A stretch of 64,000 nucleotides of DNA from Pedobacter hiemivivus (GTDB taxonomy: Bacteria; Bacteroidota; Bacteroidia; Sphingobacteriales; Sphingobacteriaceae): assembly GCF_004331685.1 (NCBI RefSeq), contig NZ_SJSM01000012.1:100892-164891 (forward strand), read 5' to 3'. The number at the start of each line of letters is the position of its first letter. The stretch's first letter is position 1. The notes beneath the pieces were generated by a model. That model did not search any database and was not told the DNA's origin. It saw nothing but the letters and a program-made list of their open reading frames with translations. Positions 36,866 through 45,187 of the stretch are shown here, piece by piece. The position numbers were made by a program, and so were the translations under genes.

Positions 36866-37438
36866 ATGGAATTGAAAAGGAAAAGTACCGGAGAGACCAT
36901 CTATCGCCAAACATTCAACATCAACGACAAGCAAAATATTGTTCCTAAATTCTACTTTGACGGAAAACAGTTCAGTAAAAGCTACACTTACCCGAATCCG
37001 GAGGGAGATGAGTATATCGCAAATTTTTATGTGGAGCCTTCGGGTGGTTCTACGTACGTAGATATCAACATTGATGTACTAGAGTATTATTACGATAGTA
37101 CCAAGGCCGATCCTCTTGTCGTAGTAAACACTACTACCACCCCAATAGCTGAGCATGTTAAGCCGGGGGAATGGACATCTTATCTGAAGGTTCAAGTAAC
37201 AATGGTGAGCCCGCAACAAAGTGGTACCGAACTTTATCCGATTGTGGTGGTTAGGGATGCAAAGACCAAAGACTATTATGTCAATAAAAACAGGGACGAA
37301 AGTACAATTAACATGGAAGTTCCATATGATGGGGTTTCTCCGGGTAAGGTACAGAGCGTGTATCTAAATAGGAAATGGAGTGGAGAAAATAAATTTTATC
37401 TGGAGGCATTTGATCTTGTCCAACTGTTCCCACGTTAA
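36866..37438 (+). CDS. Unrecognised beta-rich protein, possibly an N-terminally truncated fragment
   Basis: 190 aa, MELKRKSTGETIYRQTF onward. The sequence is beta-rich with many Tyr and Asp, and looks like the C-terminal half of a secreted Bacteroidota lipoprotein (YVDINIDVLEYYYDSTKADP, GTELYPIVVVRDAKTKDYYV), yet there is no signal peptide. An in-frame stop (36854-36856) closes the frame 9 bases before the ATG, and I see no signal-peptide coding in the preceding 150 bases. A ggga stretch 7 bases before the ATG could be a ribosome-binding site. No domain recognised. Confidence 0.55.
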   Translation: MELKRKSTGETIYRQTFNINDKQNIVPKFYFDGKQFSKSYTYPNPEGDEYIANFYVEPSGGSTYVDINIDVLEYYYDSTKADPLVVVNTTTTPIAEHVKPGEWTSYLKVQVTMVSPQQSGTELYPIVVVRDAKTKDYYVNKNRDESTINMEVPYDGVSPGKVQSVYLNRKWSGENKFYLEAFDLVQLFPR

Positions 37439-37442
37439 ATTT

Positions 37443-37802
37443 TCATCTTCTTTCTTCCATATCATTTAATCCCCAGATCGCCATCGCATTTAATACTGGC
37501 TGGAGTTTTGCTCCAGCTGGTGTTAATGAATAGGTTACAAAAGGAGGAACAATAGGTTCTGCAGTTCTAAGGACCAGGTCATCTTCCTGTAATTGCTTCA
37601 AATGTTGGATCAGCATCTTTTCTGTGATTTGAGGAATTGCCCGCTTTAACTCACTATAGCGCTTGCTGCCATTTGAAAGGTGATATAAAATAATAGGCTT
37701 CCAGTGCCCACCGATCTTGTTCATTACATAGGTAACTGGACAGGAAGTAGCAGAAACCTGTTTATTATAATTACGTGTAGAGTTTTCTTTAATCGCTGTC
37801 AT
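37443..37802 (-). CDS. HxlR-family transcriptional regulator
   Basis: 119 aa winged helix: TYVMNKIGGHWKPIILYHLSNG, RYSELKRAIPQITEKMLIQHLKQLQEDDLVLR and YSLTPAGAKLQPVLNAMAIWG. Cys21 stands where many HxlR/YodB regulators have a redox- or quinone-sensing cysteine. It is divergent from the NmrA-like gene with 81 bases between, the standard layout for a repressor controlling its neighbour and itself. Confidence 0.93.
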   Translation of the reverse strand: MTAIKENSTRNYNKQVSATSCPVTYVMNKIGGHWKPIILYHLSNGSKRYSELKRAIPQITEKMLIQHLKQLQEDDLVLRTAEPIVPPFVTYSLTPAGAKLQPVLNAMAIWGLNDMEERR

Positions 37803-37818
37803 AGTTACATACTTTGGG

Positions 37819-37857
37819 GTAAGTACTTGTATAAAAGTAAGTACAAATATACCTTTG
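37819..37857 (+). promoter_or_regulatory. Candidate promoter and HxlR operator for the NmrA-like gene
   Basis: TAccTTTG at 37850-37857 fits the Bacteroidota -7 element exactly; cttg at 37826-37829 lies 20 bases upstream as a -33 element. The spacer contains two GTAAGTAC direct repeats (37819-37826, 37837-37844) and the inverted pair GTACTT-N10-AAGTAC, suitable for a dimeric winged-helix repressor. A minus-strand TAtaTTTG (37851-37844) could drive the regulator. Confidence 0.65.
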
Positions 37858-37883
37858 TAATCAACAATTTAAAATATAATATT

Positions 37884-38762
37884 ATGAATTTTACAATCAC
37901 AGGATCACTCGGACATATCAGTAAACCACTTGCAGAAATTTTAATTGCAGCCGGACATCAAGTTACTATTATTAGTAGTGATGCAGCTAAAGTTAAAGCT
38001 ATTGAAGAACTTGGCGCAACAGCCGCTATTGGCTCTGTAGAAGATGTAACTTTTTTAACCGAAACTTTTTCAGGTAAAGATGCTATCTATACCATGGTTC
38101 CACCAAATTTTGGCGCTTCAAATGTCAGGGAATTTATTTCGAGTACTGGTAAAAAGTATGCTGAAGCGATAAAGGCTTCGGGTGTAAAACATGTTGTTAA
38201 CCTAAGCAGTATTGGTGCACATTTAGCTAGTGGCACAGGACCCATTGCTGGTTTACACGATGTAGAGGAAATTTATAGTGAGCTGGACGGTGTAGCTGTT
38301 AAACACCTGCGCCCTGCATATTTCTACATCAATTTCCTGGCAAATATTGATATGATTAAACATGTAGGTATTTTGGGTTCTAATTATGATGGCGAAACGC
38401 CATTCGTATTGGTACATCCTAATGATATTGCAGCCGTAGCTGCTGAAGAATTGCAGCAAACATTTGAAGGCAAAAGTATACGATATATCGCTAGCGATGA
38501 AAGTACTGCAGCAAATGTGGCAAGCGTATTGGGAGCTGCGATTGGTAAGCCAGAACTTCCATGGGTTGAATTTACCGATGAAGATGCTTTACAGGGAATG
38601 GTACAGGCTGGCTTGCCTGAGCCGATGGCTAAAAGTTATGTAGAAATGGGGGATGCGATAAGGAGTCGTAAATTATTTGTAGACTATTTTAACCATAAAC
38701 CTTCATCGTTAGGCACAATAAAGCTCGAGGATTTTGCAAAGGAATTTGCGAAGGCATTTTAA
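37884..38762 (+). CDS. NmrA-like NAD(P)-binding oxidoreductase
   Basis: 292 aa from the ATG at 37884 (MNFTITGSLGHISKPLAEIL), 26 bases after the candidate -7 box; the open frame upstream is not coding. Rossmann motif TGSLGHISKP (a variant of GxxGxxG), then HVVNLSSIGAHLASGTGP and a family-typical HLRPAYFYINFLANID. Relatives include quinone and NADPH-sensing oxidoreductases, many regulated by HxlR proteins, fitting a role in detoxifying electrophiles. A long hairpin follows. Confidence 0.9.
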   Translation: MNFTITGSLGHISKPLAEILIAAGHQVTIISSDAAKVKAIEELGATAAIGSVEDVTFLTETFSGKDAIYTMVPPNFGASNVREFISSTGKKYAEAIKASGVKHVVNLSSIGAHLASGTGPIAGLHDVEEIYSELDGVAVKHLRPAYFYINFLANIDMIKHVGILGSNYDGETPFVLVHPNDIAAVAAEELQQTFEGKSIRYIASDESTAANVASVLGAAIGKPELPWVEFTDEDALQGMVQAGLPEPMAKSYVEMGDAIRSRKLFVDYFNHKPSSLGTIKLEDFAKEFAKAF

Positions 38763-38797
38763 AAGAGCTTTGGATTTGATAGCTTAAGAGTCTTCAT

Positions 38798-38854
38798 AAA
38801 TGACCAGTGATATATAGAATTTGAAATTAAATTCTTGTATATTACTGGTCATTT
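38798..38854 (+). terminator. Long hairpin after the NmrA-like gene
   Basis: Outer perfect 11-bp arms (38798-38808 and 38844-38854, aaatgaccagt), continued inward by atata/tatat and agaattt/aaattct with small mismatches, so most of the 57 bases pair. It lies 36 bases past the stop and is likely the terminator. Confidence 0.65.
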
Positions 38855-38903
38855 TGCGTTGTAGCTATATGCTTCGAATAGAATGTGACCAAACCATATA
38901 TAA

Positions 38904-40640
38904 ATGAACGAATTCCAAATCAAAAAATCGGGCATCGAATATGATGCTATTGTAGTAGGCTCTGGTGCAGGTGGTGGGATGGCTGGATATGTGCTTGCTA
39001 ATGCGGGTCTAAAGGTTTTAATGCTCGAAGCAGGTGCTTATTTTGATCCCCGTATTGATTCTCAACAATTAAAGTGGCCCTGGGAATCGCCCAGAAGAGG
39101 TGCCAAAACAACACGTCCATTTGGTGATTTTGATGCATCTTATGGGGGCTGGGAATTGGAAGGCGAGCCCTATACCCAAAAGAATGATTCTGAATTTGCA
39201 TGGTTTCGGTCGAGAATGCTAGGTGGCCGTACCAATCATTGGGGACGTATTTCTTTAAGGATGGGACCGGATGATTTTAAACCGAAAGACGGACTTACGG
39301 CTGATTGGCCACTTACTTATCAGGAGTTGAAGCCATTTTATGATAAGGTAGACCGAATGATCGGTCTGTATGGCACTGTTGAAGGAATAGAAAGTGAACC
39401 TGACGGTATTTTTATGCCCCCGCCGAAACCAAGGCTTACCGAGCTTTTTATAAAAAAGGCAGCGCAAAAGGTTGGGGTGAAAGTGATACCTGGCAGGGGC
39501 TCTGTATTGACTGAGGCTTTACCTAATAATAAAGATCGTGCGCCTTGTTTTTATTGCGGACAATGTGGCCGCTCGTGTAAGGTATATGGCGATTTTTCTT
39601 CTTCTTCGTGTCTGGTAATACCGGCAGTTAATACGGGAAATCTGACTGTAATTACCAATGCAATGGTCAGAGAAGTTTTAACGGATAAAAGCGGCTTAGC
39701 TACGGGGGTGTCTTATGTAGATACGAAGGATCTACAGGAGCATCAAGTGCGTGGTAAAATTGTTATCCTTGGTGCGAGTGCTTGTGAATCTGCACGTTTA
39801 TTACTTAATTCTAAGTCAACCGCTCATCCTGACGGTTTGGCTAATAACAGCGGCGTGGTGGGCAAGTACCTGCATGATTCAACTGGTGCTAGTATGAGTG
39901 GGTATTTGCCACAATTGGTAGATCGAAAGAGATATAATGAAGATGGTGCAGGCAGTGTACACATCTATTCGCCCTGGTGGCTGGATAATAAGAAACTTGA
40001 TTTTCCACGTGGTTATCATATAGAATATGGTGGTGGGTTTCGCGTACCTGGTTATGCTTTTGGCTGGGGGATGGAAGAGAAAAATGGAACCGTGCCTGGC
40101 AAGGATGGAAAGATGAAAGCTGCAGGTGGATACGGTGCTGGTTTGAAAGATGATTACCGTCGTTTTTTTGGAACCAGTGTTTGGATGGCAGGTAGGGGGA
40201 CAGCTATTGCAAGAGAAAGTAATTATTGTGAAATAGACCCGGAAGTGGTAGATAAATATGGTATCCCGGTACTTCGGTTCAATTATAAATGGGCACCGGA
40301 GGAAGTGAAGCAGGCCAGACATATGCAGGAAACTTTTAAAGAAATTATGCATGCAATGGGGGCTGTGGCCAGTGAAACTCATGATGCGGATACCAATTAT
40401 GGTTTAGAGGCTCCAGGCAAGATTATTCATGAGGTAGGTACGGTAAGGATGGGGGATGACCCCAAGAAATCTGCTTTAAACCAGTGGTGTCAGGCGCACG
40501 ATTGTAAAAATCTTTTTGTAGTGGATGCGGCTCCTTTTGTCCAACAGGGTGATAAAAACGCAACCTGGACTATTTTAGCGCTGTCTATGCGTACCGCTGA
40601 ATATATTTTGCAACAAAAAGAAAAATTAAACATTAGCTGA
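38904..40640 (+). CDS. GMC-family FAD oxidoreductase with a four-cysteine motif
   Basis: 578 aa. N-terminal FAD motif VGSGAGGGMAGYVLA, GGRTNHWGRISLR (GMC signature region), and C-terminal EVGTVRMGDDP, NLFVVDAAPF and NATWTILALSMR. A cluster CFYCGQCGRSC (Cys215, 218, 221, 225) resembles the cysteine set that binds an iron-sulfur cluster in bacterial FAD-glucose/gluconate dehydrogenases. No signal peptide is visible; export may depend on its partner gene, 15 bases downstream. The natural substrate is probably a sugar or polyol, by family. Confidence 0.9.
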   Translation: MNEFQIKKSGIEYDAIVVGSGAGGGMAGYVLANAGLKVLMLEAGAYFDPRIDSQQLKWPWESPRRGAKTTRPFGDFDASYGGWELEGEPYTQKNDSEFAWFRSRMLGGRTNHWGRISLRMGPDDFKPKDGLTADWPLTYQELKPFYDKVDRMIGLYGTVEGIESEPDGIFMPPPKPRLTELFIKKAAQKVGVKVIPGRGSVLTEALPNNKDRAPCFYCGQCGRSCKVYGDFSSSSCLVIPAVNTGNLTVITNAMVREVLTDKSGLATGVSYVDTKDLQEHQVRGKIVILGASACESARLLLNSKSTAHPDGLANNSGVVGKYLHDSTGASMSGYLPQLVDRKRYNEDGAGSVHIYSPWWLDNKKLDFPRGYHIEYGGGFRVPGYAFGWGMEEKNGTVPGKDGKMKAAGGYGAGLKDDYRRFFGTSVWMAGRGTAIARESNYCEIDPEVVDKYGIPVLRFNYKWAPEEVKQARHMQETFKEIMHAMGAVASETHDADTNYGLEAPGKIIHEVGTVRMGDDPKKSALNQWCQAHDCKNLFVVDAAPFVQQGDKNATWTILALSMRTAEYILQQKEKLNIS

Positions 40641-40655
40641 TCAAATTAATAGATA

Positions 40656-41273
40656 ATGAACAGACGTGATTCTTTAAAAGCTATAGGCTTAACTGCAATA
40701 AGTGCTGGATTGGTTTTAGAAGCCTGTAAACCGGGCAAGGAGAAAATAGTAAAAGTTGAGGAAGAAGCTCAGCCAGGTAGGCAGGACTTTGAAATAGCGC
40801 GGGATAAGAAATTAAATAGCTATAAGTTCTTTAATGACCATGAAATGGCTACAATAACGGTATTGGCCGATATTATTATCCCTAAGGATGATAAATCTGG
40901 TAGCGCTTCGGAAGCTAAGGTTCCTGATTTTATCGAGTTTATTGTAAAAGATATGCCTGAGCATCAAACACCTATGCGTGGTGGTTTGAAATGGTTGGAC
41001 CTGCAGTGTTTAAATAGGTTCGAGAAAACATTTAAAGATGCTTCCCTGAACCAGCAAATTGAGATGGTGGATGACATTGCTTATCCGGAAAAGGTTAAAC
41101 CAGGGTTAGCACAAGGGGTTGCATTTTTTAATCTGATGCGTAATCTTACGGCTTCTGGGTTTTATACCACAGAAATTGGTGTAAACGACCTTGGTTATAT
41201 AGGCAATGTACCAAATCGTTGGGAAGGGGTACCAGCTGATGTTTTGAAACAGTATGGCATGGAGGGGGTGTAA
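40656..41273 (+). CDS. Gluconate 2-dehydrogenase subunit 3-like lipoprotein
   Basis: 205 aa. The N-terminus combines a twin-arginine-like start (NRRDSLKAIG) with a lipobox (LVLEAC, Cys24), so it may be exported folded and carry its GMC partner across the membrane. The body follows the gluconate_2-dh3 family: FFNDHEMATITVLADIIIPKDD, VPDFIEFIVKDM, and GVAFFNLMRNLTASGFYTTEIG. It starts 15 bases after the GMC gene. A cytochrome c subunit, usual in this three-part enzyme, is not adjacent. Confidence 0.9.
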   Translation: MNRRDSLKAIGLTAISAGLVLEACKPGKEKIVKVEEEAQPGRQDFEIARDKKLNSYKFFNDHEMATITVLADIIIPKDDKSGSASEAKVPDFIEFIVKDMPEHQTPMRGGLKWLDLQCLNRFEKTFKDASLNQQIEMVDDIAYPEKVKPGLAQGVAFFNLMRNLTASGFYTTEIGVNDLGYIGNVPNRWEGVPADVLKQYGMEGV

Positions 41274-41377
41274 TTATCATGTCGCAATGCACCCTGTTTA
41301 ATGTCGCTTTTGGACATCATTTATTTAAGATATAACGGCTAACTTTATTCTAAAAGCTAATCTTAAAATAAATCATC

Positions 41378-41818
41378 ATGAAAAAATTAGAATACAGTAT
41401 TGCTATTAACGCAAGTCCGGAAAGAGTTTGGGAGATCATCGTTGGTAAAGATACTTACGGGCAATGGACAGCACCATTTAGCGAAGATTCAAGTGTGGAA
41501 ACGGACTGGAAAAAAGGAAGTAAGGCATTGTTCTTGGATGGTAAAGGAAACGGAATGGTTTCTGAGATTGTAGAGAGTATTCCTGGGAAGTTTCTTTCTA
41601 TTCACCATCTGGGGGAAGTGAAAGACGGGGTAGAAGATCCTACAACTTATCAGGGGGAACAATGGGGGGATGCATTGGAGAATTATACGCTAAAAGAAGT
41701 TGACGGTAAAACGCTTTGGTTGGTCAATATGGATATGAATGAGGAGTATGTGCAATATATGGATGATGCCTGGCCACTGGCTTTAGCCAAGGTAAAGGAG
41801 TTGGCTGAAAAGAACTAA
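41378..41818 (+). CDS. SRPBCC/START-like domain protein
   Basis: 146 aa. Helix-grip pattern: YSIAINASPERVWEIIVG, YGQWTAPFSE, WKKGSKALFLDGKGNGMVS and C-terminal helix DDAWPLALAKVKELAE. It is a paralogue of the 13397-13840 product. Cytosolic, ligand unknown. It is followed at once by a strong palindrome and a convergent gene. Confidence 0.85.
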   Translation: MKKLEYSIAINASPERVWEIIVGKDTYGQWTAPFSEDSSVETDWKKGSKALFLDGKGNGMVSEIVESIPGKFLSIHHLGEVKDGVEDPTTYQGEQWGDALENYTLKEVDGKTLWLVNMDMNEEYVQYMDDAWPLALAKVKELAEKN

Positions 41819-41827
41819 TTGCTTATT

Positions 41828-41867
41828 AATGCTTAAGGCAAACAGGTACCTGTTTGCCTTAAGCATT
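41828..41867. terminator. Bidirectional terminator, perfect 40-base palindrome
   Basis: Two perfect 20-base arms (41828-41847 and 41848-41867; left arm aatgcttaaggcaaacaggt) without spacer, forming a hairpin with a 4-base-or-more loop. It starts 9 bases after the SRPBCC stop and lies before the convergent MarR-GNAT gene, so it can serve both. Confidence 0.8.
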
Positions 41868-41951
41868 TTATAAATAATCCTGTCTGATTGGTGTAAATAC
41901 ATCAACAAATTCACCGGGTTCGATGATTTCACAAAATTTTTACTACATTTT

Positions 41952-42905
41952 TCATAAAATAATTAATTCCATTTGAATATTGCAACGATCATAAGGTGTG
42001 GATCTGCCCACTACTTTTTTGAACCCTAGCTTTTGATAAAGGTTAATTGCGGGTTTTAAGGCCGTATTGCTTTCGAGATAAATTTTGGACGCGCCTAAAT
42101 CCTTTGCTGCATTTACAACAGCCTGACCAAGTAACCAGCCTATGCTTTTACCTTGGATTTTAGGCGAAACGGCCATTTTTGCCAATTCAAAATCGTAATC
42201 AGGATCGTTCATTTTGATCAGCGCACAAACACCCACAGGTTCATTATTGTATAGTGCTACAAAGACTTTTCCGCCTTTATCCAAAATATAGGATTTAGGG
42301 TTGTCCAAAGCCTTGTAATCTGCTTCTTCCATTTGAAAATAGGTAGAGATCCATTCCTCATTCAATGCCCTAAAAGCGTTTTGATATTGATCTTCATAGG
42401 GGACAATTTGTACGTCTTTACTTTCTCGCAATTTCTTTTGTTCCTGTACTCTTCTAAGCAAGGACTTCTGATCCAATAGGTATTCCCATTCTTCAATCGC
42501 TTCCCATAGGTTGTGCCTGGCTTCGGAAATAATACTTTCAATCGCTGCATCCACATCTGCACACTGGACCTTGATTCGCTTTGAAATTGCCATTCCTTTT
42601 TTTGTCAATGCAACAACGTTCCGTCGTTTATCCATTGATTCCCGATTTTCCTGAACTAAACCTGCTGTGGTGAGTTCCTGAATAATCTTACTAACCGATG
42701 GCTGCGAGTGTCCAATTTCGTTGGCGATTTCTGTAATGGTCTTTTCACCATCTTCTGCAAGCACAAAAAACACCGGGAACCATTTTGGCGAAAATTCTAC
42801 GTCATACAACTCGTATATCTTCGCTGCGTCATCCGTTATTTTAGCAGTCATTAATCGCAGACGACTGCCTAATGCCATTTTTCCTGTTTTCTCAAAAAAG
42901 CTCAT
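41952..42905 (-). CDS. MarR-type regulator fused to a GNAT acetyltransferase
   Basis: 317 aa from the ATG at 42905 (MSFFEKTGKMALGSRL); a TTG at 42917 is the alternative. Residues about 1-150 are a MarR winged helix (ITEIANEIGHSQPSVSKIIQELTTAGLVQENRESMDKRR). Residues about 160-317 are a GNAT domain (KVFVALYNNEPVGVCAL, ELAKMAVSPKIQGKSIGWLLGQAVV, SNTALKPAINLYQKLGFKKV), with an acetyl-CoA loop QGKSIG in place of Q/RxxGxG/A. Such MarR-GNAT fusions exist widely with few known targets. A matching palindrome lies 3 bases upstream of its start. Confidence 0.9.
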   Translation of the reverse strand: MSFFEKTGKMALGSRLRLMTAKITDDAAKIYELYDVEFSPKWFPVFFVLAEDGEKTITEIANEIGHSQPSVSKIIQELTTAGLVQENRESMDKRRNVVALTKKGMAISKRIKVQCADVDAAIESIISEARHNLWEAIEEWEYLLDQKSLLRRVQEQKKLRESKDVQIVPYEDQYQNAFRALNEEWISTYFQMEEADYKALDNPKSYILDKGGKVFVALYNNEPVGVCALIKMNDPDYDFELAKMAVSPKIQGKSIGWLLGQAVVNAAKDLGASKIYLESNTALKPAINLYQKLGFKKVVGRSTPYDRCNIQMELIIL

Positions 42906-42908
42906 AAG

Positions 42909-42934
42909 TATAATCAATTACATAACTGATTATA
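42909..42934. promoter_or_regulatory. Candidate MarR operator between the fusion gene and egtB
   Basis: Inverted repeat TATAATCA-N10-TGATTATA (42909-42916, 42927-42934), perfect 8-base half-sites centred 18 bases apart, directly before the MarR-GNAT start and 101 bases before egtB. Length and symmetry suit a MarR dimer. Confidence 0.6.
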
Positions 42935-43034
42935 TAAATGTAAGGATTATATTGTTAATTCGAAAAAAAATGGACGAAAACAATCGAAAGTACCAGATGT
43001 TAATATGATTAGAGAAATGAAAACTACTTAATCA

Positions 43035-44189
43035 TTGATGATATTTTCGGAACAATATATTCAGGTTAGAAAACATTCAGAGCAGATTTGTGAACCCTTA
43101 CAGACTGAAGATTATGTGGTGCAACCTATTGTGGATGTTAGTCCACCAAAATGGCACCTTGGACACACCACCTGGTTTTTCGAAACCTTTATTTTAAAGC
43201 CATTTCATAAGGAATACCGGGTTTACAATTCTGAATACAATTATGTTTTTAACAGCTATTATGAAACTATTGGCAGTCGTGTAATCCGTACGGATAGAGG
43301 AAACCTTAGTCGCCCTAGTGTTAGTGATGTTTATGCTTATCGGTCGTATGTAGATATGGCTATGGGCGAGTTTTTAAAAAACACACTAACTGAGGAGATG
43401 AAAGAATTGTTCTTTTTGGGGCTTAACCACGAACAGCAGCATCAGGAACTACTGTTGACCGATATCAAATATATCTTGGGAAATAATCCACTGTTTCCTG
43501 CTTATCGTAAAGATGAAACAATGAGCCTTGACTTTGAAACCGCTACTTCTGAGATGATTTCCTTTAAAGAAGGTATTTATGAAATCGGTTATTCTGGGAC
43601 AGGTTTTTGTTTTGATAATGAATTGGGGAGACATAAGGTTTACTTACATGACTTTTCTATGAGCTCAAATTTGATTAGTAATGCGGCATATTTGGAGTTT
43701 ATTGATGATGGTGGATATACTAATTTTACGCATTGGCATGCTGATGGATGGGATTGGGTTAATAATAACAAAATTATCGCCCCGATGTATTGGCATTTGG
43801 TAGAGGGATCATGGTATACTTACACATTTGAAGGTCTTAAACCGCTTGATATGAAAGCTGCTGTAACGCATATCAGTTATTACGAAGCTTATGCATTTGC
43901 AAGTTGGTGTAAAATGCGTTTGCCTACTGAATTTGAGTGGGAAGTTGCAGCTAAGCAGTTTAAATGGGGGCTTAGGTGGGAGTGGACAGAGAGCGCATAT
44001 CTTCCTTATCCGGGCTTTAATAAAGCACCGGGAGCAATAGGCGAATATAATGGCAAGTTTATGGTGAACCAAAAAGTACTCCGTGGAGCGTCTGAAGCTA
44101 CGCCATCAGGTCATAGCAGAATAACCTATAGGAATTTTTTTCATCCGGATTTGAGATGGCAATTTACCGGAATACGATTAGCTCAATAA
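43035..44189 (+). CDS. egtB: Ergothioneine biosynthesis protein EgtB-like sulfoxide synthase
   Basis: 384 aa. N-terminal DinB_2-like domain with the three iron-binding histidines in family positions: His44 (WHLGHTTWFFE), His132 and His136 (NHEQQHQELLLTD). The C-terminal half is a formylglycine-generating-enzyme-like domain (SNLISNAAYLEFIDDGGYTN, RLPTEFEWEVAAKQF, RNFFHPDLRWQFTGIRLAQ). EgtB joins hercynine to a sulfur donor (gamma-glutamylcysteine or cysteine) using oxygen. The adjacent egtD makes hercynine. Which donor is used here cannot be told. Confidence 0.93.
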   Translation: MMIFSEQYIQVRKHSEQICEPLQTEDYVVQPIVDVSPPKWHLGHTTWFFETFILKPFHKEYRVYNSEYNYVFNSYYETIGSRVIRTDRGNLSRPSVSDVYAYRSYVDMAMGEFLKNTLTEEMKELFFLGLNHEQQHQELLLTDIKYILGNNPLFPAYRKDETMSLDFETATSEMISFKEGIYEIGYSGTGFCFDNELGRHKVYLHDFSMSSNLISNAAYLEFIDDGGYTNFTHWHADGWDWVNNNKIIAPMYWHLVEGSWYTYTFEGLKPLDMKAAVTHISYYEAYAFASWCKMRLPTEFEWEVAAKQFKWGLRWEWTESAYLPYPGFNKAPGAIGEYNGKFMVNQKVLRGASEATPSGHSRITYRNFFHPDLRWQFTGIRLAQ

Positions 44190-44197
44190 TATCATAT

Positions 44198-45169
44198 ATG
44201 TACCCTATTACTACTGGAAATTTAACCACTGTTGAGTCACTGTTTCTTACTGAAACACTAGCTGGACTTCAGGCATGTCCAAAGTTTATGCATGCCAAAT
44301 ATTTTTATGATGAACGTGGAGATTATATATTTCAACAGATCATGGAAATGGATGAGTATTACCTGACCAATGCAGAGATGAATATATTTTCGAATCAGGC
44401 TGAGCAGATCGCTGAACTGATTAAGGGGGATACTCCTTTTGATCTGATTGAACTGGGGGCAGGGGATGCCACGAAATCTATTCATTTGTTAAGAGTGCTG
44501 GGTAAGCATAATCTGGAATTTAGTTATTTGCCGATTGACATTTCTGCGCATGTAATTAGCGATTTGGAGGATAATTTACCAAAAGAGTTACCAGAATTGG
44601 ATATAAAGGGACTAAATGGAGATTATTTGCATATGCTGCAGAAAGGAATTACACTTTCTAATCGGAGAAAAGTTGTGTTGTTTATGGGGGCTAATATCGG
44701 AAATATGGATCAGGCTGAAGTACAAACTTTTTTAGGCTCAGTAAGAAAACTATTAGCTAAAGGAGATATGTTGATCATTGGTTTCGACTTAAAAAAGAAT
44801 CCGAAACAAATATTGGCGGCTTATAATGATAGTAAGGGGATTACAAGTGCATTTAATTTGAATTTGCTGGAACGAATTAACAAAGAGCTGGGCGGAGATT
44901 TTGAACTTGAAAATTTCGAGCATTATGTTAGCTATGACCCGGAATCTGGAGCTTGTAAAAGCTACCTGATCAGTTTAAAAGATCATATTGTTCATATAGG
45001 AGCAGTAACGATTCCTTTTGTTAAGGATGAGTATATTTATATGGAAATCTCACAAAAATATTCGCTGGAAGACATTGAAAGACTTGCATCCAGATCTGGA
45101 TTTCAATATGAGCATAATTTTTTTGATGTTAACAGATATTTTGTTGATGCGGTATGGACGGTGAGCTGA
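44198..45169 (+). CDS. egtD: L-histidine N-alpha-methyltransferase EgtD
   Basis: 323 aa from the ATG at 44198, 8 bases after the egtB stop; this length is normal for EgtD (about 320 aa) and the upstream open frame overlapping egtB is unlikely. SAM-binding region: FDLIELGAGDATKSIHLLRVL, then YLPIDISAHVISDLEDNL and VVLFMGANIGNMDQAE. The C-terminus reads YIYMEISQKYSLEDIERLASRSGF. It trimethylates histidine to hercynine, the first step of ergothioneine formation. EgtA, EgtC and EgtE are not nearby, so the sulfur step may use another lyase. Confidence 0.93.
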   Translation: MYPITTGNLTTVESLFLTETLAGLQACPKFMHAKYFYDERGDYIFQQIMEMDEYYLTNAEMNIFSNQAEQIAELIKGDTPFDLIELGAGDATKSIHLLRVLGKHNLEFSYLPIDISAHVISDLEDNLPKELPELDIKGLNGDYLHMLQKGITLSNRRKVVLFMGANIGNMDQAEVQTFLGSVRKLLAKGDMLIIGFDLKKNPKQILAAYNDSKGITSAFNLNLLERINKELGGDFELENFEHYVSYDPESGACKSYLISLKDHIVHIGAVTIPFVKDEYIYMEISQKYSLEDIERLASRSGFQYEHNFFDVNRYFVDAVWTVS

Positions 45170-45187
45170 GGCTAGACTAGTCTAGCC
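45170..45187. terminator. Short palindrome between convergent egtD and pentapeptide genes
   Basis: Perfect 18-base palindrome (ggctagactagtctagcc) beginning right after the egtD stop and overlapping the last codons of the convergent pentapeptide gene. Can form a short hairpin; no clear T-run. Confidence 0.4.

Noticed and set aside
37704..37883. Longer N-terminus for the NmrA-like protein
   Set aside because: It would overlap the HxlR gene and cover the promoter; the conserved family start is at 37884.
44156..44197. Upstream start of EgtD overlapping EgtB
   Set aside because: The ATG at 44198 gives the normal family length and clean spacing.
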